This document shows, in pieces, positions 1-7,506 of a DNA stretch of 42,276 nucleotides; the stretch's first letter is position 1; each line of letters begins with the position of its first letter. The DNA is from an uncultured Oscillospiraceae bacterium (lineage in GTDB: Bacteria > Bacillota > Clostridia > Oscillospirales > Oscillospiraceae): positions 1 to 42,276 of the forward strand of contig CAKTVG010000024.1 of NCBI GenBank assembly GCA_934622035.1, in the 5' to 3' direction. The notes below the pieces were generated by a model, which saw only the letters and a list, made by a program, of their open reading frames with translations, was not told the origin of the DNA and ran no database searches. The translations under genes were made by a program, and so were the position numbers.

Positions 1-192
1 GGCGGAATCATAGCGCATGGTGCTGCGCATGGTCAAAGTCAGAACGCCGTTTTTGTAGGCAAAGGGGGCGTACTGCGCCCAGTGCTCCTGCACATAGACT
101 TCAACCTGCGGTGCTTTCTGCTTTCCGCCGCAGGCGGGGAGCAGAAAAACGGTGCACAGAAGCAGGCAGAGCAAAAGTCGTTTTTTCATCAT
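1..192 (-). CDS. Putative lipoprotein, N-terminal part only
   Basis: Only the first 64 codons are inside the window; the gene continues past the left edge. The start is an ATG-ATG pair at 192/189, placed behind a GGAGG site read on the minus strand. Residues 3-16 are a basic then hydrophobic signal sequence ending in the lipobox LPAC, so the mature protein should be a diacylglyceryl-anchored extracytoplasmic lipoprotein. The visible mature part (containing VEVYVQEHWAQYAPF) matches no family I recognise. It lies 60 bp downstream of another small lipoprotein gene on the same strand. Function unknown. Confidence 0.7.
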   Translation of the reverse strand, partial: MMKKRLLLCLLLCTVFLLPACGGKQKAPQVEVYVQEHWAQYAPFAYKNGVLTLTMRSTMRYDSA

Positions 193-210
193 TGCGTCCT
201 CCTTGCAGCC

Positions 211-239
211 ATTTTACCGCAGGAAGGCGAAAAAGTAAA
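211..239 (-). promoter_or_regulatory. Possible sigma-A promoter for the partial lipoprotein gene
   Basis: Read on the minus strand, TTTACT (234-239) and TAAAAT (211-216) are 17 bp apart and lie between the stop of the upstream lipoprotein gene and the start at 192. The -35 is only 4 of 6 to consensus, so this is a moderate call. Confidence 0.4.
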
Positions 240-252
240 GACGGGAAAGCTA

Positions 253-771
253 TCAAAAATCCTCGTTTCCCTGAAGGCAGGTGGCAGTGATGGCATGGGC
301 AAAGTCCTCGTGGTAGAGCTTTTCCTTTTCCGCGTCGCAGCGGATGCTCAGCGCATAGTAGTGCGTGCCGTCGAAGAACAGCGTGCCGCAGCAGGCAAGC
401 TCACCCTCGTCTCCGGACGCCGTCCAGGCGTAGCGGTACTGCTCGACGGGGAAGCGCGCCAGTGTGATCGGGCAGAGCTCCGTCTCGTCCTTGCCGGTCA
501 GAAAGCGCAGCGCGTCGTCCAGCGAGTTCGCGGTAAAGATGTCCGTCGTCATTTCATAATCGCCAGCATCCTGCACATAGCAGGTATGCATGCCGTCGTC
601 CGTGGAGGCGGTGAGCAGCATCCGCAGGGGGATCCCCGCGTGCAGGACGTACTCGCAGGCGGGCGTTTCCTGCCAGACGTCCGTAACATATTCCGCCTGC
701 GCAAGCGTCTTGACAGCGCAGCCGCTGAGCGATACAATGAGCACAAGAAGCAAAACAATGACTTTTTTCAT
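253..771 (-). CDS. Small lipoprotein of unknown function
   Basis: A 172-residue protein. I chose the ATG at 771 because a GGAGGGG site lies just upstream on the minus strand and because it gives a textbook lipoprotein signal: MKKVIVLLLVLIVSLSGC with lipobox LSGC. The upstream in-frame extension lies entirely opposite the divergent DUF1294 gene and has no signal character. The mature domain (about residues 19-172) is acidic with scattered cysteines and aromatic residues and no motif I can name. The start is only 27 bp from the divergent TTG start at 799, so the two ribosome binding sites share the same few bases. Extracytoplasmic location is inferred from the lipobox. Confidence 0.75.
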   Translation of the reverse strand: MKKVIVLLLVLIVSLSGCAVKTLAQAEYVTDVWQETPACEYVLHAGIPLRMLLTASTDDGMHTCYVQDAGDYEMTTDIFTANSLDDALRFLTGKDETELCPITLARFPVEQYRYAWTASGDEGELACCGTLFFDGTHYYALSIRCDAEKEKLYHEDFAHAITATCLQGNEDF

Positions 772-798
772 ACTTACCCCTCCGAAAGGAAGATTCTC

Positions 799-1077
799 TT
801 GCTGAAATACTATGTCCCATGGATGCTGGTTATGAACCTGCTGGATTTTTTCCTGATGTGGCTGGACAAGCGCCGCGCGAAAAAGCACAAGTGGCGCGTT
901 GCGGAACGGACGCTCCTGCTCGTCGCCGCGCTGGGCGGCAGCCTTGGCGGCCTTTTGGGCATGTACGCCTTTCACCATAAGACGAAGCATCCGAAATTCT
1001 ATATTACCATGCCCATCCTGCTTGTGCTGCACCTTTCTCTGACGGCTGCACTTGCCTATCTGGGACTGTTGAAATGA
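799..1077 (+). CDS. DUF1294 family small membrane protein
   Basis: A 92-residue membrane protein. The motif NLLDFFLMWLDKRRAKK followed by WRVAERTLLLVAALGG and an HHKTKHPKF segment is the DUF1294 signature (two to three hydrophobic helices with conserved DK-R and HKT-K elements). No biochemical function is established for the family. The start is taken as TTG at 799, seven bases after an AAAGGAAG site; no ATG fits the conserved N-terminus. It sits 10 bp upstream of the RACo-like gene and both are probably co-transcribed. Its start is 27 bp from the divergent lipoprotein start. Confidence 0.8.
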   Translation: MLKYYVPWMLVMNLLDFFLMWLDKRRAKKHKWRVAERTLLLVAALGGSLGGLLGMYAFHHKTKHPKFYITMPILLVLHLSLTAALAYLGLLK

Positions 1078-1087
1078 GGCGCCTGAA

Positions 1088-2590
1088 GTGATCGGTATCA
1101 GCAGAAAAATCTATCTGGAGATGACGCCGCCGTCGGCGGAGGATGCCCGCTCCGCGCAGCAGCGGCTGCTGGGCGCCCTGGGGAAGGAAACTGTCCGGCT
1201 GCCGTTAAAGGTGCTGCAAACGCTCCAGCCCGTGTGTGAGACAAGCGGCTGGAGCGTGACGGCGTCCCTTGCGTGGGACGGCGCATGCTGGGAGGCAACC
1301 GGTCTGGAGGCGGGGAATACCTCAAGGCAGCACTATGGCTATGCGGCAGATCTTGGCAGCACGCGCGTCGTTATGCGCCTGGTGGACTGCTGCTCCGGCG
1401 CGGTCGTCGCCGAGGAGAGCACGGACAACCGGCAAATCGCGTGGGGGACGGATATCCTGAGCCGGATTTTTGCCTGCAAGGAGCAGCCGCAGACCCTGCG
1501 CGCCATTGCACAGGCGACGAGGGAAACCCTGCTTGCGCTGTTTGACCGCCTTCAGGAGGAAACCGGCATTGCGCCGGAGGACTGCATCAGCATGACCGTT
1601 TCCGGCAACACAACGATGATTCACTTTCTGCTCGGCCTGGACCCCTTCTGCGTATTCGCCGCCCCCTATGCGGTCTGCGCCGACCGGCCGGGCTTCCTGC
1701 GTGCGAGTGAGCTGGAGCTGCCGCTGCCGGGCTATGTGTTCTGCGTACCGGGAAAGTCCAATTATCTCGGCGGAGACATCATCAGCGGCATGATTGCAAC
1801 GCAGCTCTACCAAAAGGATGGCATTCGCGTCTTTTTCGACATCGGAACGAACGGCGAGCTGGTCATCGGCGGCAGAGATTTCCTCCTCTGTGCTGCGGGA
1901 GCGGCAGGCCCGGCGCTGGAGGGCGGCGTCGTCCGCACCGGCATGCGTGCGGAGCCCGGCGCGGTGGACGCGGTGGAGCTTCGCGAGGGAAAGCTATTCT
2001 GCCATACGATAGGCGAAGCGCCGCCGCGCGGCATCTGCGGTTCCGGCATCATCGACCTGATCGCCGCGCTGTTTCTGGCAGGCTGGATCGATCTGCGCGG
2101 CAAATTGCAGGAGCGCGCGGCGGACTGCATCGGTCTGCATGAGGGCGAGCTTGCCTGCGAATATGTGCCGGGGCTGCTTTTCTGGCAGAGAGACATCGAC
2201 GAGTTTCTGCGCACCAAGGCGGCGGCCTACACGATGGTGGAGTATCTGCTGCGCGAGGCGGGAATCCCGATGGAGGAGATTTCCGGTTTCCATGCGGCGG
2301 GCGCGTTCGGCGCGCATGTCAACGTGGAATCTGCTGTTACGATCGGGATGTACCCCGATCTGCCGCGCGACCGCCTGATTCCTGCCGGGAACACCTCGCT
2401 TGCCGGTGCGCAGCGGCTTCTGCTGAATCTGGAGCTGCATGAGGAGCTTGGCGAGATTCTGGAAAAAATGGTCTATGTTCAGCTGGGGGAGGCCGGAGAT
2501 TTTCTGACGGACATGCTTGCCGCGCAGGCCATCCCGCATACGGATCTGAGCCGATTTCCCTCCGTCGTGGCAAAAATGAAAAAGAGGTAA
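1088..2590 (+). CDS. RACo/RamA-like ASKHA ATPase without ferredoxin domain
   Basis: A 500-residue protein of the DUF4445 family, whose characterised members (RACo, RamA) use ATP to reduce the cobalt of corrinoid methyltransferase proteins. The GTG start at 1088 has GAGG eight bases upstream. Residues 1-70 carry the linker-type element (KIYLEMTPPSAEDARS); the actin-fold starts near residue 84 (AADLGSTRVV), with VSGNTTM near 170, FDIGTNGELV near 250 and GICGSGIIDLIAALF near 316. Characterised RACo proteins begin with a [2Fe-2S] plant-type ferredoxin domain with four cysteines; that part is absent here, and no frameshifted remnant is visible upstream because the DUF1294 gene ends 10 bp before the start. 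No corrinoid protein or methyltransferase gene lies nearby. Family assignment is strong; the substrate is unknown. Confidence 0.85.
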   Translation: MIGISRKIYLEMTPPSAEDARSAQQRLLGALGKETVRLPLKVLQTLQPVCETSGWSVTASLAWDGACWEATGLEAGNTSRQHYGYAADLGSTRVVMRLVDCCSGAVVAEESTDNRQIAWGTDILSRIFACKEQPQTLRAIAQATRETLLALFDRLQEETGIAPEDCISMTVSGNTTMIHFLLGLDPFCVFAAPYAVCADRPGFLRASELELPLPGYVFCVPGKSNYLGGDIISGMIATQLYQKDGIRVFFDIGTNGELVIGGRDFLLCAAGAAGPALEGGVVRTGMRAEPGAVDAVELREGKLFCHTIGEAPPRGICGSGIIDLIAALFLAGWIDLRGKLQERAADCIGLHEGELACEYVPGLLFWQRDIDEFLRTKAAAYTMVEYLLREAGIPMEEISGFHAAGAFGAHVNVESAVTIGMYPDLPRDRLIPAGNTSLAGAQRLLLNLELHEELGEILEKMVYVQLGEAGDFLTDMLAAQAIPHTDLSRFPSVVAKMKKR

Positions 2591-2595
2591 GAAAA

Positions 2596-2619
2596 CCGCC
2601 TCCGGATTCCCGGAGGCGG
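2596..2619 (-). terminator. Rho-independent terminator of the UPF0291 gene
   Basis: Ten-base-pair perfect stem CCGCCTCCGG / CCGGAGGCGG with loop ATTC. On the minus strand it is followed by TTTTC, which fits termination of the minus-strand operon ending at 2626. On the plus strand the following bases are not U-rich, so use for the RACo-like gene is less likely. Confidence 0.75.
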
Positions 2620-2625
2620 CGCTCG

Positions 2626-2847
2626 TTATTTGACGATTTTGATATTTGCCTTGCGGCCGAGCTTGTGTTTCGTACCGTCCGGCTCGACGATGTAGGTGTT
2701 GTCGAGCTGCTCGCAGAGATCTCTGCGAACGGAGGCGATGTATTCCTTACGCAGCGCGTCGCGTTCAGCCAGCTCTTCATCGGTCAGGCCGGTCGTTTTG
2801 GCCTTATGCGCCAGCTCGTTGATGCGGCGGATGGTATCTTCAATCAT
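2626..2847 (-). CDS. UPF0291 (DUF896) protein, YnzC-like
   Basis: A 73-residue protein with the DUF896 signature: RINELAHKAKTTGLTDEELA, then ALRKEYI and QLDNTYIVEPDGTKHKL. The family is a short two-helix cytoplasmic protein (Bacillus YnzC type) of no firmly known role, in Bacillus linked to the SOS-regulated yneA region. The start at 2847 has an AAGGAGG site upstream. It lies 12 bp downstream of the beta-propeller lipoprotein gene and just before a terminator, so it is the last gene of a two-gene operon. Confidence 0.9.
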   Translation of the reverse strand: MIEDTIRRINELAHKAKTTGLTDEELAERDALRKEYIASVRRDLCEQLDNTYIVEPDGTKHKLGRKANIKIVK

Positions 2848-2859
2848 GATGCTTCCTCC

Positions 2860-4542
2860 TTAACCGACGCCAAAGGACAGCTGTGAGCTGACCTCGGCAT
2901 TTTGCAGATTGACGGCGCAGACGGAGTCCGGCGCGCAGGCATAGAGATAATCTCCCTCAAAAAGGATGGTGGTCGCGGAATGCACGCCGATGGCCGGCAT
3001 GCCAGACTCGAGGATTTCTTCGCCGATCCGCAGCAGGTGCGCCGCGCCGTTATAATAGAGCAGGGCGTTCGCGCCGTCCTCGGAGCAGGCAAAGAGGTAG
3101 CCCTCGCCGGTGTAGTCCTTCGGCTGATAGGCGGAGCCGAAGCTGCCGTCTGCGCCGAGGCGGGCAAGAGAAAGCGCACTTTCGGCGGTTGACAGGTCGA
3201 GCAGCGCTGCGTCCGCAGCGTAAAGGTGATGATAGCTCACTTGGTCGAGCGCGACCGGGGCGGCGGACTGCGCGGAAAGATCAATGCGCACCATTTCGCT
3301 GCTGCCGGAGGCCGCGGCATAGCAGACGGAGCCGCTGAAGTACACGGCGCCCAGCGTGCCTTCCGGAAGAAGCGTGTCGGATTGCAGAACGGGCTGCATG
3401 CCGTCGTTCAGGATCCAGAGCAGATTTTTCTGCGCCTGCGTCCCGTCGAGACGGTTGCTCCAGCCGTATTTCTGATCGGTGAAGATCTGATACTCGGAAT
3501 AGGCGGCGGCGGTCGCCAGATGCACTTCGCCCTCCGTGACGTCCAGCGCCAGCGCCTGACCGTCCACGTTGTAGGAATTCAGAAGCGTGAGGGAGCTTTT
3601 GCTCGAAAGCTTTTTGATTTCCGTGACGACGGAGGTTGCGTAGCTGGTTACGGTATAAGGCTCCTCGGTGCGGCTGTCGCTCTGTGCGCGCAGATTGACG
3701 GAGCGGGCAAGATAGATGCCGGATTCGTCGATGCCGGTGAAGTAGTTGCCGTCCGTGAAGGCACAGGCGTCCGTCCGCCGTCCGTCGGTCAGGGCAATGG
3801 CAGAAACCAGCGTATAGGCTGTGGTGGAGGGATTTGCACAAACATAAACACGGCTGACGGGGATTGTGGCGTCCGCGCCGTTGTCGCGCAGACCGGGCAG
3901 GGGCGGAGTGTCCTCAAGAGCGGGCAGCGCGTCGATGGAAATGAGGTACAAAACGCCGTTGACAACGGCGGAATCCTGATAGACGCCGTCCTGACCGAGG
4001 TCGGCCAGCTGTACGGGAGCCTTTCGGTCCGAGATGTCATAGATTTTCGCGAAGCAGCGTGAGGTGCCGGTCATGCCGTCGCCGGAGAAGACGGAAAGAT
4101 TCGTAACGACGGCGAGGCGGTTGTTCTCCACATAAATTGCGTTGGAAAGCTCATAGGCATCGCTGTCGCCCTTATCGGAGGAGAAATTCGTGGTGGACAG
4201 CAGCTCCACCGCGCCGTTTTTCGCCGAGAGGATCATGAATTCGGAGTTGCTCAGAACATAGGCATAGCCATCCTGCCAGACGGCGGAGGAATTCGTCTGC
4301 GTGAATTCCAGATTCATGGCGGTCGGCTCCGCCGGAATCAGGGAATCTTCCGTTGGCGGGACGTCCAGCGCCTCAGTAATATCCTTGATGCCGTCGGCGG
4401 GAACCGGCGCCGTCAAGGAGGAGGCGGAAAGCTCCGGCAGGTTCTGCACCTCCTGCTGCGGCGCAGCCGACGTGCAGCCCGCCGACAGCGTCAGCGCTGC
4501 GGCAAGCAGAAGGGCCGGAAGTGTTTTTCGTTTGTTTTGCAT
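2860..4542 (-). CDS. Secreted beta-propeller lipoprotein (Beta_propel family)
   Basis: A 560-residue protein. Residues 1-23 are a lipoprotein signal ending in LSAGC, so it should be anchored outside the membrane. After a low-complexity linker (24-75), the repeated pattern of short beta blades begins (for example YAYVLSNSEFMILSAKNG, later LYLISIDALPAL and ACSEDGANALLYYN), typical of the secreted Beta_propel family of Gram-positives and archaea. Function of the family is not established; propellers usually bind proteins or glycans. The ATG at 4542 is preceded by GGAG at a spacing of about 10. A consensus promoter lies upstream (4598-4626). The gene is first in an operon with the UPF0291 gene. 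Confidence 0.8.
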   Translation of the reverse strand: MQNKRKTLPALLLAAALTLSAGCTSAAPQQEVQNLPELSASSLTAPVPADGIKDITEALDVPPTEDSLIPAEPTAMNLEFTQTNSSAVWQDGYAYVLSNSEFMILSAKNGAVELLSTTNFSSDKGDSDAYELSNAIYVENNRLAVVTNLSVFSGDGMTGTSRCFAKIYDISDRKAPVQLADLGQDGVYQDSAVVNGVLYLISIDALPALEDTPPLPGLRDNGADATIPVSRVYVCANPSTTAYTLVSAIALTDGRRTDACAFTDGNYFTGIDESGIYLARSVNLRAQSDSRTEEPYTVTSYATSVVTEIKKLSSKSSLTLLNSYNVDGQALALDVTEGEVHLATAAAYSEYQIFTDQKYGWSNRLDGTQAQKNLLWILNDGMQPVLQSDTLLPEGTLGAVYFSGSVCYAAASGSSEMVRIDLSAQSAAPVALDQVSYHHLYAADAALLDLSTAESALSLARLGADGSFGSAYQPKDYTGEGYLFACSEDGANALLYYNGAAHLLRIGEEILESGMPAIGVHSATTILFEGDYLYACAPDSVCAVNLQNAEVSSQLSFGVG

Positions 4543-4597
4543 GGGGTTTCATCTCCGTAACGCCGCAATGCGGCGTGTTTTTTCAATTTTTCTTATT

Positions 4598-4626
4598 ATC
4601 ATAGCGTTTTTGAGGCGATCTGTCAA
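4598..4626 (-). promoter_or_regulatory. Consensus sigma-A promoter for the beta-propeller operon
   Basis: On the minus strand TTGACA (4621-4626) and TATGAT (4598-4603) are exactly 17 bp apart. The transcript would carry a roughly 50-base leader that includes a perfect six-base-pair GC hairpin (4561-4575, CGCCGC-AAT-GCGGCG) just before the ribosome binding site. Confidence 0.8.
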
Positions 4627-4634
4627 GAATCCTC

Positions 4635-4663
4635 TTGCCTCGCAGGCGGAAATGGAATATAAT
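4635..4663 (+). promoter_or_regulatory. Sigma-A promoter for the flavoprotein operon
   Basis: TTGCCT (4635-4640), 17 bp spacer, TATAAT (4658-4663). It lies back to back with the minus-strand promoter, the two -35 elements being only 8 bp apart, so the two transcription units share one regulatory node. Confidence 0.75.
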
Positions 4664-4693
4664 ACAGCTGTATGAAGGACATGGAGGATGAAG

Positions 4694-5920
4694 ATGAGGG
4701 TGTTGATTATCGGCGGCGGTGCGGCCGGAATGGCGGCAGCGCTGACGGCCTCTGAGGACGGCACGCGCGAGGTCGTCGTGCTCGAGAGGCAGGCGAGAGT
4801 CGGCAGAAAGCTCCTTGCCACCGGCAATGGCCGCTGCAACCTGACAAACCGAAATCTGAATATTGCCAATTATCACGGCGAAAACGCCGCGTTCTGCGCC
4901 GCTGCGCTGCGGCGCTTTTCCTCGGAGGAGACGATTTCCTGGTTCCGGGGCCTGGGGCTGCTGACCGTAACGGAGGACAGCGGAAGGGTTTACCCGCTGA
5001 GCGACAGCGCCAACAGCGTTGTGGATGTCCTGCGCCTTGCACTGTCGCAGCGGAAAAATGTCCGGCTGTGCACGGGCTGTGAGGTGCAGGCTCTGCGGCG
5101 GAAAAAAGGAAAATTCTTCGTATCTCTTCCGGAGAAAACACTGGAAGGCGACTGCGTGATTGTCTGTGCAGGTGGCTGCGCGGGGGCAAAGCTGGGCGGC
5201 ACCGAGATGGGCTACCGGCTATTGGAAAGTCTGGGACACCACAGGACGGCGCTGTTTCCCGCGCTCGTGCAGCTCAGGACGGATACAGCGCTTGTGCGTG
5301 GACTCAAGGGTGTGCGCTGCGACGCGAGCGTGCGCTTCCGCGGAGAGGGAATGACGGCGGAGAGCTGCGGCGAGGTGCAGTTTACGGAGTACGGCGTGAG
5401 CGGCCCGGCGATTTTTGAGCTTTCCCGTGCGGCGTCCGTCTGCGGGAGGGGAACGCTCCTGCTTGACCTTCTGCGCGGCAGCGCGGAAGATGCGCTGTTT
5501 GACCTTCTGGAGGAACGCTGCCGCCGGACGCCAAACTGGGAAGCCGGTGAGCTGCTGACGGGAATTCTGCACAACCGGCTCGGAAAGACCATTCTGAAAA
5601 GCTGCGGTCTGCCCTTCGGGGAGACGTGCGGCAGCCTGGACGGGCAGGCGCTGCGGCGCGTCTGCCATATGGTCAAGTATTTTGCGCTTGAGGTCCGCGG
5701 CGCCATGGGAATGGATGGCGCCCAGGTGACCGCCGGGGGAATCCGTACGGCGGAATTCCGGCCGGATACGCTGGAAAGCCGCCTTTGCCGCGGCCTTTAC
5801 GCCGCGGGCGAGGTGCTGGACATCGACGGCGACTGCGGCGGCTATAATCTGCAATGGGCGTGGGCATCCGGCCGCCTTGCCGGAGAACTGAGAGGAACAC
5901 AGGATGCTGCGAATTCGTGA
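4694..5920 (+). CDS. HI0933/BaiN-type FAD oxidoreductase
   Basis: A 408-residue flavoprotein of the HI0933-like family (often annotated aminoacetone oxidase family or BaiN). The N-terminus has the dinucleotide-binding motif VLIIGGGAAGMAAAL, followed by LERQARVGRKLLATGNGRCN, which is diagnostic of the family; the C-terminus has GLYAAGEVLDIDGDCGGYN. The family includes enzymes proposed to reduce bile acid intermediates, but the substrate here cannot be read from sequence. Two starts are possible: ATG 4688 (AAGGA eight bases upstream) or ATG 4694 (GGAGG six bases upstream). I chose 4694 for the stronger site; the difference is two residues. It overlaps the next flavoprotein gene by 17 bp. Confidence 0.88.
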   Translation: MRVLIIGGGAAGMAAALTASEDGTREVVVLERQARVGRKLLATGNGRCNLTNRNLNIANYHGENAAFCAAALRRFSSEETISWFRGLGLLTVTEDSGRVYPLSDSANSVVDVLRLALSQRKNVRLCTGCEVQALRRKKGKFFVSLPEKTLEGDCVIVCAGGCAGAKLGGTEMGYRLLESLGHHRTALFPALVQLRTDTALVRGLKGVRCDASVRFRGEGMTAESCGEVQFTEYGVSGPAIFELSRAASVCGRGTLLLDLLRGSAEDALFDLLEERCRRTPNWEAGELLTGILHNRLGKTILKSCGLPFGETCGSLDGQALRRVCHMVKYFALEVRGAMGMDGAQVTAGGIRTAEFRPDTLESRLCRGLYAAGEVLDIDGDCGGYNLQWAWASGRLAGELRGTQDAANS

Positions 5921-7496
5921 TATTATTCTGCCGCAGGTGCATGACGAGCATGCGCTATATTACCATGCGGCGCAGGCGCTGAAGGTTCGCGCGTCGGACA
6001 TCGCGTCCCTGCAAATCTATCGCCGTTCGCTCGATGCGAGAAAAAAGCCGGAGCTGCGCTGGGTCTACACCGTGGACGTGACGCTCCGCAGCGGAGAGGG
6101 CGCGCTGATGCGCCGTAACCGAAATCCGAAAATCACGCGTGAGGAGCCGTACCGCTATCGCATCCCGCGCGTTCAGAGCGAGAGCCGCCCGGTCGTCGTC
6201 GGGTTTGGCCCGGCGGGGATGTTTGCGGCTCTGGTTTTGGCGCAAGCCGGGCTGCGGCCCATCGTGCTTGAGCGCGGCGAGCCTGCGCCGGAGCGGCGAA
6301 AAAAGGTGGAGGCCTTCTGGAACGGCGGTGCGCTTGATCCGGAGTCGAACGTCCAGTTTGGCGAGGGCGGTGCGGGAACCTTCTCCGATGGCAAGCTGAA
6401 CACCGGGACGAAAAACGAGCGCGGCCGCTGGATCCTGGAACAGTTTGTCCGCGCGGGCGCACAGGAGGACATCCTCTATGATGCAAAGCCGCATGTCGGA
6501 ACGGACGTCCTGTTTACCGTTGTGCAAAATCTGCGGGCGCGCATTCTCGCCCTTGGCGGCGAGGTGCGCTTCGGCGCGAGATTGACCGGACTGACGCAGG
6601 AGAACGGCAGACTGACCGGCGCGGTTTATGAGAAAAATGGAGCGCAGGAAACGCTGGCCTGCGAAAGCCTGATTCTGGCCATTGGCCACAGTGCGCGCGA
6701 TACCTTCCGCGCCCTGCATGCGCTCGGCATCCCCATGGAGCCGAAGGCCTTTTCTATGGGCGCTCGGATCGAGCACCGGCAGAGCGCCGTCGACCGCGCA
6801 CAATATGGCAAGGCGCGCGATGGCGGTCTGCCGCCCGCGGACTACAAGCTCTCCTGCCATCTGCCGGACGGCGGCTCTGCCTATACCTTCTGCATGTGCC
6901 CCGGCGGCTATGTGGTTGCGGCGGCGTCTCAGCCCGGCGGAGTGGTGACCAACGGCATGAGCTGCGCTGCGCGTGACGGTGAAAATGCGAATGCCGCGCT
7001 GCTGGTGACGATCAAGCCAGAGGATTTTCCGGACCAGAGCACGCTCGGCGGCATGCTCTGGCAGGAGGAGATTGAGCACCGTGCTTTCCTGGCGGCAGGA
7101 GGCAGCTATCGGGCGCCGGCGCAGACGGTGGGCGATTTTCTGGCGCATCGCACCGGAGTGGAGCCGGGGGAGGTTCATCCGACCTATCGCCCCGGCGTGA
7201 CCTTCTGTGACCTGCACGAGGTGCTGCCTGAGAAAATCACGCATACCATAGAGCAGGCGATTACGGAGCTGGACAAATCGCTCTCCGGCTTTGCGTCACC
7301 GGAGGCGGTGCTGACCGCGCCGGAGACGCGCAGCTCCTCGCCGGTGCGCATCCTGCGCGGCGGGGACCGCCAGAGCACATTGCGGGGCCTGTATCCCTGC
7401 GGCGAGGGCGCGGGCTACGCCGGAGGAATTCTCTCCGCCGCCGTGGACGGCATGCTCTGCGCGGAAGCGCTGATGGAAGAATTGACGAAGAAATGA
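5904..7496 (+). CDS. COG2509-type FAD-dependent dehydrogenase
   Basis: A 530-residue flavoprotein of the uncharacterised FAD-dependent dehydrogenase group (COG2509). Residues 1-75 form the typical N-terminal domain (LRIRDIILP...YRRSLDARKKPELRWVYTVDV). The FAD-binding motif VVVGFGPAGMFAALVLAQAG begins near residue 95, and GEGGAGTFSDGKLNTGTKN near 150 is characteristic. The C-terminal FAD contact is YPCGEGAGYAGGILSAAVDG. It starts within the end of the preceding flavoprotein gene (17 bp overlap), implying translational coupling. The reaction is unknown; the family is widespread in anaerobic Firmicutes. Confidence 0.88.
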   Translation: MLRIRDIILPQVHDEHALYYHAAQALKVRASDIASLQIYRRSLDARKKPELRWVYTVDVTLRSGEGALMRRNRNPKITREEPYRYRIPRVQSESRPVVVGFGPAGMFAALVLAQAGLRPIVLERGEPAPERRKKVEAFWNGGALDPESNVQFGEGGAGTFSDGKLNTGTKNERGRWILEQFVRAGAQEDILYDAKPHVGTDVLFTVVQNLRARILALGGEVRFGARLTGLTQENGRLTGAVYEKNGAQETLACESLILAIGHSARDTFRALHALGIPMEPKAFSMGARIEHRQSAVDRAQYGKARDGGLPPADYKLSCHLPDGGSAYTFCMCPGGYVVAAASQPGGVVTNGMSCAARDGENANAALLVTIKPEDFPDQSTLGGMLWQEEIEHRAFLAAGGSYRAPAQTVGDFLAHRTGVEPGEVHPTYRPGVTFCDLHEVLPEKITHTIEQAITELDKSLSGFASPEAVLTAPETRSSSPVRILRGGDRQSTLRGLYPCGEGAGYAGGILSAAVDGMLCAEALMEELTKK

Positions 7497-7506
7497 GAGG
7501 TTGCAA

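Noticed and set aside
82..798. Long plus-strand extension of the DUF1294 gene
   Set aside because: It runs antisense to two lipoprotein genes with proper signals; conserved DUF1294 sequence begins after the TTG at 799.
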